Positions 17,701 through 25,260 of a stretch of DNA of 64,000 nt are shown here, in pieces. The translations under genes and the position numbers were made by a program. Below the pieces are notes generated by a model. The model saw only the letters and a program-made list of their open reading frames with translations. It was not told where the DNA came from and made no database searches. Position 1 is the first letter of the stretch. Each line of letters starts with the position of its first letter. The DNA comes from Niveispirillum sp943371025 (GTDB lineage Bacteria; Pseudomonadota; Alphaproteobacteria; Azospirillales; Azospirillaceae). The DNA lies in NCBI GenBank assembly GCA_943371025.1, contig CALRTC020000017.1, forward strand, positions 1 through 64,000. Reading direction: 5' to 3'.

Positions 17701-17950
17701 GGTCGACGCCGTTGATGCCCTTGACGATGGCTTCCAGCGGCTTGGTCACCAGTTCGGCCGCATCAGGCGCCTTCAAGCCATCGGCCGACACCAGGATGTC
17801 GACCATGGGCACGCTGATCTGCGGCTCCTCCTCCCGCGGGATCAGGGCCAGCGCGATCAGGCCGGCGATGAGCGAGGCCATCAGGAACAGGGGCGTCAGG
17901 GGGGAGCGGATGGTGGCCCGCGTCAGCAGGCCGGAAATGCCCAGATTCAT
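14732..17950 (-). CDS. RND-family efflux permease
   Basis: A 1072-residue inner-membrane proton-driven pump of the AcrB/CzcA superfamily. It has an N-terminal TM helix, two large periplasmic loops and two blocks of TM helices. The TM4 proton-relay motif GILVDDAIVVVEN and the repeated APLM-like block (GFIALAGIIVRNSILLVDF) are intact. Its start overlaps the stop of the membrane fusion gene (ATGA), so the two are translated together. No outer-membrane TolC-type partner is encoded in the window. Because the flanking genes are rhodanese and a SqrR-type sensor, the pump may export a sulfur-related toxic species or a metal whose toxicity is linked to sulfide; that is inference. Confidence 0.92.
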   Translation of the reverse strand: MNLGISGLLTRATIRSPLTPLFLMASLIAGLIALALIPREEEPQISVPMVDILVSADGLKAPDAAELVTKPLEAIVKGINGVDHVYSQTEDDRVMVTARFKVGTNEDDAIVRVHAKIRAHLSEIPVGIPEPAIVGRGINDVAIVTLTLSAEPGLADRWPDRDLGTLAEKLRTELVKVPDIGATYLSGRVTEQVRVEPDPEKLALYGITLEQLTGKIAGANRSFVAGRLLDGGKSLTVAAGQTLSGVPDIGLLLLTSRDNRPVYVRDVANVVLDSGPVDQAAWTMVQGDKGAWTRSPAVTVALSKRAGANAVVVADAILERVDGLRGRLIPDGVRVEVTRNYGETASEKADELLFHLGLATLSIVALIWFAIGRREALVTLVVIPVTILMTLFAAHLMGYTINRVSLFALIFAIGILVDDAIVVVENIARHWAMKDGRDRMNAAVEAVAEVGNPTIVATMTVVAALLPMLFVSGMMGPYMAPIPVNASAAMLFSFFAAMVLAPWLMLKLTGKGGDAAGHGGHEGAHDGGALGRLYRRVATPILSSRRNAGRFLAIVGVATVASLGLFATKSVTVKLLPFDNKSELSVQLNLPRGATLQDTQRLLFQAADIAATLPELRSAQIYAGTAAPFNFNGLVRHSFLRNSPDLGEVQINLAPKGDRKRASHDIALDLRAKLLAGLKLPEGTSLKVVEVPPGPPVMATLLAEIYGPDAATRRAVAGEVRRLFATIPFITDIDDSYGTVQPRLRISIDQERLEYFGVEQGAVYDALRAILGTQPVGYSHRGQERYPVDISIALPKDDRAWTARLSSTPVPANAIPGSNRVVELGELVRVVREEGSPVLFRRDGYFTDMVTAELAGRYEAPIYGMGAVADAIDAHDWGSLPKPVVTLAGQPADETHPTLLWDGEWEVTYVTFRDMGAAFGVAILAIYVLVVAQFRSFKLPLVILTPIPLTLLGIMLGHWLVGAAFTATSMIGFIALAGIIVRNSILLVDFIRHGAGHGLSLREVLLQAGAVRFKPILLTALSAMIGAATILTDPIFQGLAVALLFGLASSTLLTVLVIPSIYVVLRDADGRT

Positions 17951-18942
17951 GGCCGCACCATGATGTCGCCGTCGGAAAGACCGGACAGGATTTCCACCCC
18001 GTCATCCAGGCCCGGCAGGGGCCGCTTCTGCCCGCGCTGCACCGGCACCGACGCCGTGCCATCGCCCACGCGCAGCTGCGCGAAATCCAGGCCGAAGCGG
18101 GTGGTCAGATAGCTGGCGGGCACGACGATGGTGGGCCGGGCGCCGGTCGGCACCAGCACGCGCACACGCTGGCCCACATAATAATCGCCCAGGCCGCTGA
18201 CCTTGGCATCGGCCTGCACGCGCCCGTCGGTGATCTGCGGATAGACCAGGGTGACGGCACCGGTGCCATCCGCCCCGCCCTGACCCATATCCTCCCCATC
18301 CAGGCGCACCGGGTCGCCCGCCTTCAGGCGGACGGCATGGCGTTCGGGGATGGACAGGCGCAGGACGTAATCACGCTCCGCGATGGTGGCCACGGCTTCG
18401 CCGGCCATCACCACCGTGCCCGGCGTCACCGGGACCGTCAGCACCCGGCCCGATGTGGGGGCCAGCACCTGGCCTTCAGTCATCTGCTGGCCGATGACGG
18501 CGCGTTCGGCCGTGCGGGCCTTCAGATTGTTGGCGGCGACATTGGCGGCCGTGCGCAGCTCGTCCAGGCGCTGTTTGGTGACGAAGCCGTTCTTCATCAG
18601 CTCCTCGCCACGCGCCAGATCGGCCTGGGCCTGTTCCAGCTGCGCGCGGGCGGCGGCGATCTGCGCGTCGGACGCACCCTGCTGCAAAGCCAGCTTCTGG
18701 TCGCCGATGGTGGCGATCACCTGGCCGGCCGTCACCGCGTCGCCTTCCTTCACCGACAGGCCGGTGATGGTGCCGCCCGTGCGCACGCGCGCCGGCACCT
18801 TGTTCACGCTTTCCACCGTGGCGAAGACCGACTTCTCATCGGGCAGCGGCTTCACGGCGACGGTGAAATCCCCCCCGGCAGCCAGCGCGGGCCCGGCCAG
18901 CAGGGGAAGCAGCAGCAAGGATGACAGCAGACGCGCACGCAT
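17947..18942 (-). CDS. RND periplasmic adaptor (membrane fusion protein)
   Basis: A 331-residue adaptor. The signal peptide is MRARLLSSLLLLPLLAGPALAA. The lipoyl/barrel-sandwich halves flank a coiled-coil hairpin (ASDAQIAAARAQLEQAQADLARGEELM ... RLDELRTAANVAANNLKARTAE). The second lipoyl half is APTSGRVLTVPVTPGTVV, followed by the beta-barrel. ATG 18942 has a strong GGGAGG site; an in-frame extension to 19128 runs into the rhodanese gene and is rejected. It links the RND permease to an outer-membrane channel. Confidence 0.9.
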   Translation of the reverse strand: MRARLLSSLLLLPLLAGPALAAGGDFTVAVKPLPDEKSVFATVESVNKVPARVRTGGTITGLSVKEGDAVTAGQVIATIGDQKLALQQGASDAQIAAARAQLEQAQADLARGEELMKNGFVTKQRLDELRTAANVAANNLKARTAERAVIGQQMTEGQVLAPTSGRVLTVPVTPGTVVMAGEAVATIAERDYVLRLSIPERHAVRLKAGDPVRLDGEDMGQGGADGTGAVTLVYPQITDGRVQADAKVSGLGDYYVGQRVRVLVPTGARPTIVVPASYLTTRFGLDFAQLRVGDGTASVPVQRGQKRPLPGLDDGVEILSGLSDGDIMVRP

Positions 18943-18965
18943 GATCGGGCCTCCCAAGAGTATTT

Positions 18966-19313
18966 TTACCGGCGGTCGATGACGCCGCCGCTGGCCGGGT
19001 CCAGCGTGATGGTGGGCAGGCGGGCGGACATCCAGGCCTGGATGCCGCCTTCCATATGTTCGGTATGGCCCAGCCCCGCCTGCTGGCAGCGCATCACGGC
19101 CATGGCCGAGCGCTTGCCGGACCCGCACTGAAAGACGATGCGCACCTTGTCCGCATCCGGCAGCGCCTTGGGATCGAAGCTGGACAGCGGGAACAGCATC
19201 GCGCCATGGATGCGGGCGGCCGCGAATTCCTGCGGTTCGCGCACATCGACCAGCAGGATGGCGCGGTCGACCAGCAGTTCATGCACGCTGGCCGGGGAAA
19301 GATCGGTGATCAT
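18966..19313 (-). CDS. Single-domain rhodanese (sulfurtransferase)
   Basis: A 115-residue rhodanese domain. The active-site loop is CGSGKRS with nucleophile C63, preceded by LLVDVREPQEFAAARIHGA and followed by the EGGIQAW signature. The six-residue CxxxxR/S loop is that of catalytically active GlpE/PspE-type sulfurtransferases, which pass sulfane sulfur between glutathione persulfide, thiosulfate or thioredoxin. It is the first gene of the minus-strand cluster, divergent from sqr. Co-occurrence of Sqr, rhodanese and thioredoxin gives a complete route from sulfide to sulfane sulfur to a reductant. Confidence 0.9.
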   Translation of the reverse strand: MITDLSPASVHELLVDRAILLVDVREPQEFAAARIHGAMLFPLSSFDPKALPDADKVRIVFQCGSGKRSAMAVMRCQQAGLGHTEHMEGGIQAWMSARLPTITLDPASGGVIDRR

Positions 19314-19351
19314 GGGGCGGTCCTTGGCAGATATCGAGGGTGAATATTAAT

Positions 19352-19367
19352 CTTCAGAGATATGAAG
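19352..19367. promoter_or_regulatory. Candidate repressor site CTTCA-N6-TGAAG
   Basis: An inverted repeat, 39 bp upstream of the rhodanese start, in an AT-rich part of the divergent rhodanese/sqr region. It is a candidate site for the SqrR-like ArsR repressor, by position and symmetry only. Confidence 0.4.
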
Positions 19368-19449
19368 GTACGGCGATAAGGGCCCCCGCGTCAACCACGC
19401 GACGCATGTGCCCACCACATGGCAAAGGCCGCGAGCCCTTCATATCTTC

Positions 19450-19463
19450 ATATTTGCGAATAT
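19450..19463. promoter_or_regulatory. Candidate ArsR-type operator ATATTTGCGAATAT
   Basis: A 12-of-14 palindrome in the divergent promoter region, within a longer AT-rich block (19439-19470) that stands out from the GC-rich surroundings. ArsR-family repressors commonly bind such imperfect AT-rich palindromes. Confidence 0.45.
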
Positions 19464-19575
19464 ATGATTTCGTGCATAATCCCTGTGACCGGGGCGTGCC
19501 CATGGGGCCGCCCCCCATTACCCGACCGACCCGCCAACAGGGAAGGCGACCCATTATATCCAGGGAGGATGTGTG

Positions 19576-20850
19576 ATGGCCGAGATTGTCGTGCTGGGCG
19601 CCGGGCTGGGCGGAACCATCATGGCCTATGAACTGATGCCGCAATTGCGGCCGGGCGACCGGCTGACCCTGATCGGTCGGGGCGGCCAGTTCCAGTTCAC
19701 GCCGTCCAACCCCTGGGTCGCCGTCGGCTGGCGGGAGAAGAAGGAGGTGGAGGTGGATCTGGCGCCGATCATGGCGCGCAAGGATATCCGCTTCATCGAT
19801 GCCGGGGCCACCCGCCTGCACCCGGCCGAAAACCGCATCGACATCGCCGATGGCAGCAGCGTTTCCTATGATTATCTGGTCATCGCCACGGGGCCGGACC
19901 TGGCCTTTGACGAGGTGCCGGGCCTGGGCCCCGATGCCTATACGCAGTCCATCTGCCAGACCGGGCACGCCGTCCGCGCCTATGAGGAATTCGAGATTTT
20001 CTGCGCCAATCCCGGCCCCATCATCGTCGGGGCGGCGCCCGGCGCCTCCTGCTTCGGGCCGGCCTACGAATTCGCCTTCGTGCTGGACACCGAACTGCGC
20101 AAGCGCGGCATCCGCGACAAGGTGCCGATGACCATGGTCACGCCCGAACCCTATATCGGCCATCTGGGCCTGGACGGGGTGGGCGACACCAAGTCGATGA
20201 TGGAAAGCGAACTGCGCCAGCGCCATATCAAATGGGTCACCAATGCCCGCGTGACAGAGGTGCAGAAGGGCCGGATGCATGTGGAGGAACTGGCCGACAA
20301 TGGCCAGGTCGCCCGCACCCATGACCTGCCGTTTGGCTATGCCATGCTGCTGCCCGCCTTCCGCGGCGTGCCGGCCATCAAGGGGATCGAGGGGCTGACC
20401 AATCCGCGCGGCTTCGTCCTGACCGACAAGTACCAGCGCAACGCTGCCTTCCCCAACATCTTCGCCATCGGCGTCACGGTCGCCATCCCGCCCCTGGGCC
20501 CCACGCCCGTGCCCGTGGGCGTGCCCAAGACCGGATTCATGATCGAATCCATGGTCACGGCCACGGCCTTGAATATCGGCGCCCTGCTGCGCGACAGGAA
20601 GCCGGCGCACAGCCCCACCCTGAACGCCGTCTGTCTGGCCGATTTCGGCGATGGCGGCGTGGCCTTCGTCGCCCAGCCGCAGATTCCGCCGCGCAATGTC
20701 AACTGGTCGTCCAAAGGCACCTGGGTGCATTATGCCAAGATCGGGTTCGAGAAATACTTCCTGCACAAGGTGCGCCGGGGCACGGCCGAACCCTTCTACG
20801 AACATTTCCTGATGGAACGCCTGAACATCAAGAAGGTGAAGGAAGGGTGA
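19576..20850 (+). CDS. sqr: Sulfide:quinone oxidoreductase
   Basis: A 424-residue membrane-associated flavoprotein that oxidises sulfide to sulfane sulfur and passes electrons to quinone. The N-terminal FAD motif is GAGLGG (8-13). The three cysteines used by the Acidithiobacillus-type enzyme are all present at matching spacing: C127 (SICQTG), C159 (GASCFGPAYEF) and C353 (NAVCLADFG). A C-terminal amphipathic tail (FEKYFLHKVRRG) fits membrane attachment. ATG 19576 follows AGGGAGGA; a GTG lies one codon earlier. It leads a plus-strand operon with two small ORFs, trxC and a DUF2892 protein, divergent from rhodanese-RND-ArsR. Confidence 0.92.
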   Translation: MAEIVVLGAGLGGTIMAYELMPQLRPGDRLTLIGRGGQFQFTPSNPWVAVGWREKKEVEVDLAPIMARKDIRFIDAGATRLHPAENRIDIADGSSVSYDYLVIATGPDLAFDEVPGLGPDAYTQSICQTGHAVRAYEEFEIFCANPGPIIVGAAPGASCFGPAYEFAFVLDTELRKRGIRDKVPMTMVTPEPYIGHLGLDGVGDTKSMMESELRQRHIKWVTNARVTEVQKGRMHVEELADNGQVARTHDLPFGYAMLLPAFRGVPAIKGIEGLTNPRGFVLTDKYQRNAAFPNIFAIGVTVAIPPLGPTPVPVGVPKTGFMIESMVTATALNIGALLRDRKPAHSPTLNAVCLADFGDGGVAFVAQPQIPPRNVNWSSKGTWVHYAKIGFEKYFLHKVRRGTAEPFYEHFLMERLNIKKVKEG

Positions 20851-20855
20851 CGCCC

Positions 20856-20963
20856 ATGCCGGTTCATACGATGTTCCTCACGCGCCGGCGCCAACATCCG
20901 TTGGCTTGGCTTACGCGGCATGTGCCGCGCGGCGGCCGTCGCCGCCGGATGGAAGGTCATTGA
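20856..20963 (+). CDS. 35-residue Arg-rich small ORF, copy 1
   Basis: ATG CCG GTT CAT ACG ... to TGA, 35 residues, starting five bases after the sqr stop with the GGAAGG of the sqr tail as ribosome site. The product begins MPVHTMFLTRRRQH, has a central LAWLTRHVPRGG and ends RRRRMEGH, so it is strongly basic. No known family is recognised. The coding nature is supported by the in-frame second copy (one codon different inside the shared part, Pro to Ala) and by its placement between sqr and trxC. It could be a small protein or a translated leader coupling sqr to trxC. Confidence 0.5.
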   Translation: MPVHTMFLTRRRQHPLAWLTRHVPRGGRRRRMEGH

Positions 20964-21080
20964 TCATGACAGCAGATACGATGTTCCTCACGCGCCGGCG
21001 CCAACATGCGTTGGCTTGGCTTACGCGGCATGTGCCGCGCGGCGGCCGTCGCCGCCGGATGGAAGGTCATTGATCATGAC
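20866..21080 (+). repeat. Tandem 105-bp direct duplication (period 110 bp)
   Basis: 20866-20970 and 20976-21080 are identical except at one base (C20898 versus G21008). The period equals the 108-nt small ORF plus the two bases TC, so a complete gene unit was duplicated, including the GGAAGG site and the ATG context of the following gene. Confidence 0.95.
20966..21073 (+). CDS. 35-residue Arg-rich small ORF, copy 2
   Basis: The second copy begins MTADTMFLTRRRQH and is identical to copy 1 afterwards except Ala for Pro at residue 15. Its ATG is two bases after the copy 1 stop (TGATCATG), and its own stop is two bases before the trxC ATG in the same arrangement. Each start has GGAAGG inside the 3' end of the preceding ORF, a layout typical of translational coupling. 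No homologous family recognised. Confidence 0.5.
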   Translation: MTADTMFLTRRRQHALAWLTRHVPRGGRRRRMEGH

Positions 21081-21516
21081 CTTCCATCTGATCTGCCCCC
21101 ACTGCCTTTCCATCAACCGTCTGCCCGCCGACCGGCCGGCGGATGGGGCCAATTGCGGTGCCTGTCACAAGCCGCTGTTCACCGGCAAGCCGGTGGCCGT
21201 CGATGGCGCTGCCTTTGAAAAGCATCTGACCAAGGGCAATCTGCCCCTGCTGGTCGATCTGTGGGCGCCCTGGTGCGGGCCCTGCCGGCAGATGGCGCCG
21301 CAGTTCGAGATGGCGGCCCGCAAGCTGGAACCGGCCGTGCGCCTGCTGAAGCTGAATGTGGATGAGGAACCGGCCCTGTCCAGCCGGCTTTCCGTGCAGT
21401 CCATCCCCACCCTGATGCTGTTTGCGGGCGGCCGTGCGGTCGCGCGCCAATCGGGCCTGATGTCCGCCGACCAGATCGTCGGCTGGACCCAGACCCATCT
21501 GCCCCACCGGGCCTGA
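21076..21516 (+). CDS. trxC: Thioredoxin 2 (zinc-binding thioredoxin)
   Basis: A 146-residue TrxC-type thioredoxin. The N-terminal zinc ribbon uses C7, C10, C27, C30 (CPHC ... CGAC). The thioredoxin fold follows with active site WAPWCGPC (C67, C70) and the cis-proline loop SIPTLMLF. It reduces disulfides and persulfides in the cytoplasm and here would recycle sulfane sulfur produced by Sqr and rhodanese. The start at 21076 is fixed by the zinc ribbon and GGAAGG; a longer in-frame reading from 20920 crosses the duplication and is rejected. Confidence 0.92.
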   Translation: MTFHLICPHCLSINRLPADRPADGANCGACHKPLFTGKPVAVDGAAFEKHLTKGNLPLLVDLWAPWCGPCRQMAPQFEMAARKLEPAVRLLKLNVDEEPALSSRLSVQSIPTLMLFAGGRAVARQSGLMSADQIVGWTQTHLPHRA

Positions 21517-21549
21517 CCCGGACAAAGTCACGAAAACGGAGCAACCATC

Positions 21550-21753
21550 ATGAATATCGACAAAGCCGTCCTTTCCTTCGCCGGCGCCATGGTCCTGGTC
21601 AGTCTGGCACTGGGTTATTTCATCAATCCGGCCTGGCTGCTGCTGACGGCATTCGTGGGGCTGAACCTGCTGCAGGCGGGCATCACCGGCTTCTGCCCGG
21701 CCGCCATCATCCTGAGCAAGCTGGGCCTGAAGCCGGGCTGCGCGTTCCGGTAA
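21550..21753 (+). CDS. DUF2892 small inner-membrane protein (YgaP C-terminal-like)
   Basis: A 67-residue protein with two hydrophobic helices (AVLSFAGAMVLVSLALGYF and WLLLTAFVGLNLLQAGITG) and the family ending GFCPAAIILSKLGLKPGC. The same domain forms the membrane half of YgaP, whose other half is a rhodanese. Here the rhodanese is a separate gene across the promoter, so the two may cooperate. Cysteines near the C terminus could carry sulfane sulfur. Last gene of the sqr operon, 33 bases after trxC. Confidence 0.85.
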   Translation: MNIDKAVLSFAGAMVLVSLALGYFINPAWLLLTAFVGLNLLQAGITGFCPAAIILSKLGLKPGCAFR

Positions 21754-21794
21754 GCCACGGGAGGGGGGCCTCTCCGCCCCCCCCCCAAGCGCCG

Positions 21795-22526
21795 TCAGCC
21801 CGGCACCAGCCAGTGGGCGAAGGCCAGCCAGGCCGGGGTCTGGAAGATCGCCAGCGGCAGGGCCAGCGTGACCACCGCCCACAATCCGCCCCACAGGGAC
21901 GCGGGATGCGGGCGGCCGCGCGTGCGCCAGTCCCAGATGATCTGGGCCAGCACCAGCAGCGTCGGCATCAGCACCATGCCCACCGGCCCCGCCAGAACGG
22001 GGATGCGGGCAAAGGCCGGCGCCATCATCACGCACATGCCCATCACCATCAGGCGCTTATGCGTCTGCGGGTCGCGGCGGCGGTGAAGGGCCAGCGCGAA
22101 CAGCGGCACGAAGCCCAGCAGCGCCAACAGCGGCACGGCCAGAAAGGCGTGCGGATCGATGCCCGGCGGGCCCGACGCCCGGCCCACGCCACCCAGGGCG
22201 GAGATGGTGCCGGACACCAGCATGGCCGGCACCAGCACCGCGCCCAGCATGCCCAGACGCCGGTGCAGGTCGCGCCGTCCGCTGCGCACCAGGGCCACCT
22301 GCGCCGTGAACAGCACCACCCAGGCCGCATAAAGCACACCATGCAGCAGCACCAGCGGTGTGATCGGCTTTACCCAGTCGGGCGGCCCCAGCAGGGGGCG
22401 CAGGAAAAAGCTGGGGGCAAAGCCCACCAGCACGGCCACCATCATCACGGCAGCCATGGTGACGTAAAAACGCCGCTCCGCGGCGGCAGAGGGGGCGGAA
22501 ACGCCCCGGTCGATCACTGTGCTCAT
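21795..22526 (-). CDS. Polytopic membrane protein of unknown function
   Basis: A 243-residue protein with about seven hydrophobic segments and conserved His/Arg spots: LLHGVLYAAWVVLF, DLHRRLGMLGAVL and THKRLMVMG. The paired histidines in helices resemble small haem-b-binding or ferric-reductase-like membrane families, but I do not recognise a named family. Its 3' end faces the DUF2892 gene, and it is separated from the SBF transporter by about 117 bases in the same orientation. Confidence 0.6.
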   Translation of the reverse strand: MSTVIDRGVSAPSAAAERRFYVTMAAVMMVAVLVGFAPSFFLRPLLGPPDWVKPITPLVLLHGVLYAAWVVLFTAQVALVRSGRRDLHRRLGMLGAVLVPAMLVSGTISALGGVGRASGPPGIDPHAFLAVPLLALLGFVPLFALALHRRRDPQTHKRLMVMGMCVMMAPAFARIPVLAGPVGMVLMPTLLVLAQIIWDWRTRGRPHPASLWGGLWAVVTLALPLAIFQTPAWLAFAHWLVPG

Positions 22527-22643
22527 GTCCGAAACCTGCAGGATTGCCCCTGTCTCCCGGGCGCCCCCGGAAACATGGTTAATAATTCCTATACAGACAG
22601 ACCTGTGACCGGACCACCACGAAAGCGGACAGGTCCCTTCGGA

Positions 22644-23627
22644 TTATTCGGCAGCGGCACCATCGGCCTGGCGGCGGTAGCGGGCGGCCAGCCAGGTGCA
22701 GACGATCAGCTGGATCTGGTGGAAGATCATCAGCGGCAGGATCATGGCCCCGACCTGGGCGGCCGGGAACAGCACGCCCGCCATGGGCACGCCCGACACC
22801 AGGCTTTTCTTCGACCCGCAGAAAACCAGGGTGATGATGTCGGCCCGTGAAAAGCCCAGCGCCCGGCCGGCCAGGCCCGATGCCGTCAGCACCAGGGCCA
22901 GAATGGCGGCGCCGGCAATGATGATCACGGCCAGATCGCCGACATCGATCTTCTGCCACAGCCCTTCGACAATCGCGGCGCTGAAGGCGGCATAAACCAC
23001 CAGCAGGATCGACCCGCGGTCGGTATAGCCGATCACCTGCTTGTGCCGGGCGACAAAGCCGCCGATCCAGGGCCGCAGGAAATGCCCGGCCAGGAACGGC
23101 ACCAGCAATTGCAGCACGATGGAGCGGATGGCGCCGAGCGACACGCCCGCCTGCCCATCCACATGCATGAACAGCCCCACCAGCACGGGCGTGATGAAGA
23201 TGCCCAGGATGTTGGATGCCGATGCCGAACAGATGGCCGCCGGCACATTGCCGCCCGCCATGGAGGTAAAGGCAATGGAGCTTTGCACTGTGGAGGGCAG
23301 CAGGGTCAGATAGAGGATGCCGGCCCCGATCGACGGGTGCAGCAGCCAGTCTGGCAGCAGGCCGAAGCCCAGCCCGATCAGCGGGAACAGCAGGAAGGTA
23401 AAGGACAGCACCGTCACATGCAGCCGCCAATGGCCGATGCCCGCCAGCACCGCGTCGCGCGACAGCTTGGCCCCGTGGAAGAAGAACAGCAGGGCAATGG
23501 CCGCGTCCGTGACATACCCGAACAGGCCCGCCGCCTGTCCCTGGATGGGCAGCAGGGCCGCCAGCCCCACGGTCCCCAGCAGCAGCAGCAGAAACGGATC
23601 GATCACGGCGGAAAGAAAACGGGGCAT
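22644..23627 (-). CDS. Bile acid:sodium symporter (SBF/YfeH-type) family transporter
   Basis: A 327-residue inner-membrane transporter with about nine to ten TM segments. Family hallmarks are FFFHGAKLSRDAVLAG, LPSTVQSSIAFTSMAGGNVPAAICSASASNILG and the second crossover FCGSKKSLVSGVPMAGVLF. It belongs to the BASS fold; the bacterial YfeH-type members transport organic anions of unknown identity with sodium or protons. The start MPRFLSAVID at 23627 is preferred to an upstream frame with a Cys/Arg-rich tail. Possible link to the neighbouring sugar-acid genes is inference. Confidence 0.87.
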   Translation of the reverse strand: MPRFLSAVIDPFLLLLLGTVGLAALLPIQGQAAGLFGYVTDAAIALLFFFHGAKLSRDAVLAGIGHWRLHVTVLSFTFLLFPLIGLGFGLLPDWLLHPSIGAGILYLTLLPSTVQSSIAFTSMAGGNVPAAICSASASNILGIFITPVLVGLFMHVDGQAGVSLGAIRSIVLQLLVPFLAGHFLRPWIGGFVARHKQVIGYTDRGSILLVVYAAFSAAIVEGLWQKIDVGDLAVIIIAGAAILALVLTASGLAGRALGFSRADIITLVFCGSKKSLVSGVPMAGVLFPAAQVGAMILPLMIFHQIQLIVCTWLAARYRRQADGAAAE

Positions 23628-23787
23628 GGGACGGCACCGGCAATGTCGCACGGCCCCGATTTAACGGCAGCCCCCGCACTGCACACAAGCCATAGCGAAA
23701 GCCGGACGCGCAGGTCTGGCCTGTGCGGACCATGATGCCGGGAGTGGTGGAATATGGCTCCCGGCATCATGGCCCCTGCCGCGGCGA

Positions 23788-25260
23788 TTACCCTATATTC
23801 AGGTTCAGATACTTGATCTCCAGATATTCATCGATGCCATAGCGGCTGCCTTCGCGGCCCAGGCCGCTTTCCTTGACACCGCCGAACGGGGCCACTTCGG
23901 TGGAGATCAGGCCTTCATTGATGCCGACCATGCCATATTCCAGACCTTCGGCCACGCGCCAGACACGGCCGATATCGCGGCTGTAGAAATAGGCGGCCAG
24001 ACCGAAGGGCGTGTCATTGGCCCGCGCGATCACTTCTTCTTCGCTGCTGAACCGCTGCACGGCGGCGACGGGGCCGAAAATCTCCTCATGCGCGATATCC
24101 ATGTCGGACGCGATGCCCGTCAGGATCGTCGGCTCATAGAAGCAGCCGCCCAGCGCATGGCGCTGACCGCCAATGACCACGGTGGCGCCCTTGGACCGCG
24201 CGTCCTGGACCAGTTCTTCCACCTTGTTCACGGCCTTGTCGTTGATGAGCGGCCCCTGGTTGACGCCGGCATCACAGCCATTGCCGACCTTCAGCGCCTT
24301 TACCGCCGCCGTCAGCTTCTCCACGAACCGGTCATGGATGCCGTCCTGGACATAGAAGCGGTTGGCGCAGACGCAGGTCTGGCCGGAATTGCGGTATTTG
24401 GACCCCATGGCCCCGGCGATGGCCGCGTCGATATCGGCATCGTCGAACACGATGAAGGGCGCATTGCCGCCCAGTTCCAGCGACAGGCGCTTCACCGTGC
24501 CGGCGCACTGTTCCATCAGCAGCTTGCCGATCTCCGTCGACCCGGTGAAGGACAGCTTGCGCACGATGGAGGACGCCGTCAGCGCCCCGCCAATGGCCGA
24601 CGCCTTGCCGGTGACGATATTGATGACGCCGGCCGGAATGCCCGCGCGTTCGGCCAGGACACCCAGCGCCAGGGCCGAATAGGGGGTTTCCGCCGCCGGC
24701 TTCACCACGGCCGTGCAGCCCGCGGCCAGGGCCGGGCCCAGCTTGCGCGTGATCATGGCGTTGGGGAAGTTCCAGGGCGTGATGGCGGCGATGACGCCCA
24801 CGGGCTGCTTGATGGTCAGCAGGCGGGAATTGCCCTTATAGGTGGGGATGACATCGCCATAAGCGCGGCGGCCTTCTTCGGCGAACCAGCTGATGAAGCT
24901 GGCGCCATAGGTGATCTCCCCCTTGGCCTCGGCCAGCGACTTGCCCTGTTCCAGGGTCAGCAGCAGGGCCAGATCATCGGCGGCCGCCATCATCAGATCG
25001 TGCCAGCGCCACAGGCGCGTGGCGCGTTCCTTGGCCGTCAGCGCACGCCAGGCCGGCAGGGCGGCGGCCGCGGCGGCAATGGCGCGGTCGGTTTCGGCTG
25101 CCCCCATCTGCGGCACATGGCCCAGGACCGTGCCCGTGGCCGGATTGGACACAGGCGTAGCGGCGCCGCTGTCGGCATCCAGCCATTGCCCGCCGATCAG
25201 CGCCTGCTGGCGAAACAGCTCGGTATCGGAAAGCCCGGGCGGGCAGTGCGTCACAGTCAT
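23788..25260 (-). CDS. gabD: NAD(P)-dependent succinate-semialdehyde-type dehydrogenase
   Basis: A 490-residue aldehyde dehydrogenase. The catalytic cysteine is C296 (SGQTCVCANRFYV), the general base E262 (LELGGNAPFIVF), and the NAD(P) loop FTGSTEIGK is at 238-246. The CVC variant at the active site is typical of GabD, where the second cysteine can form a redox switch. Succinate semialdehyde is the default substrate, but alpha-ketoglutarate semialdehyde or other sugar-acid-derived aldehydes are possible given the divergent dgo genes. It shares a 235-bp intergenic region with dgoK. Confidence 0.87.
   Translation of the reverse strand: MTVTHCPPGLSDTELFRQQALIGGQWLDADSGAATPVSNPATGTVLGHVPQMGAAETDRAIAAAAAALPAWRALTAKERATRLWRWHDLMMAAADDLALLLTLEQGKSLAEAKGEITYGASFISWFAEEGRRAYGDVIPTYKGNSRLLTIKQPVGVIAAITPWNFPNAMITRKLGPALAAGCTAVVKPAAETPYSALALGVLAERAGIPAGVINIVTGKASAIGGALTASSIVRKLSFTGSTEIGKLLMEQCAGTVKRLSLELGGNAPFIVFDDADIDAAIAGAMGSKYRNSGQTCVCANRFYVQDGIHDRFVEKLTAAVKALKVGNGCDAGVNQGPLINDKAVNKVEELVQDARSKGATVVIGGQRHALGGCFYEPTILTGIASDMDIAHEEIFGPVAAVQRFSSEEEVIARANDTPFGLAAYFYSRDIGRVWRVAEGLEYGMVGINEGLISTEVAPFGGVKESGLGREGSRYGIDEYLEIKYLNLNIG

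Noticed and set aside
15611..18112. 833-codon plus-strand frame opposite the RND pump
   Set aside because: The minus strand encodes complete RND motifs; the plus frame is a composition artefact.
20920..21075. N-terminal extension of trxC through the duplication
   Set aside because: The zinc ribbon starts at 21076 directly after GGAAGG, and the extension is a different frame from the duplicated 35-residue ORFs.
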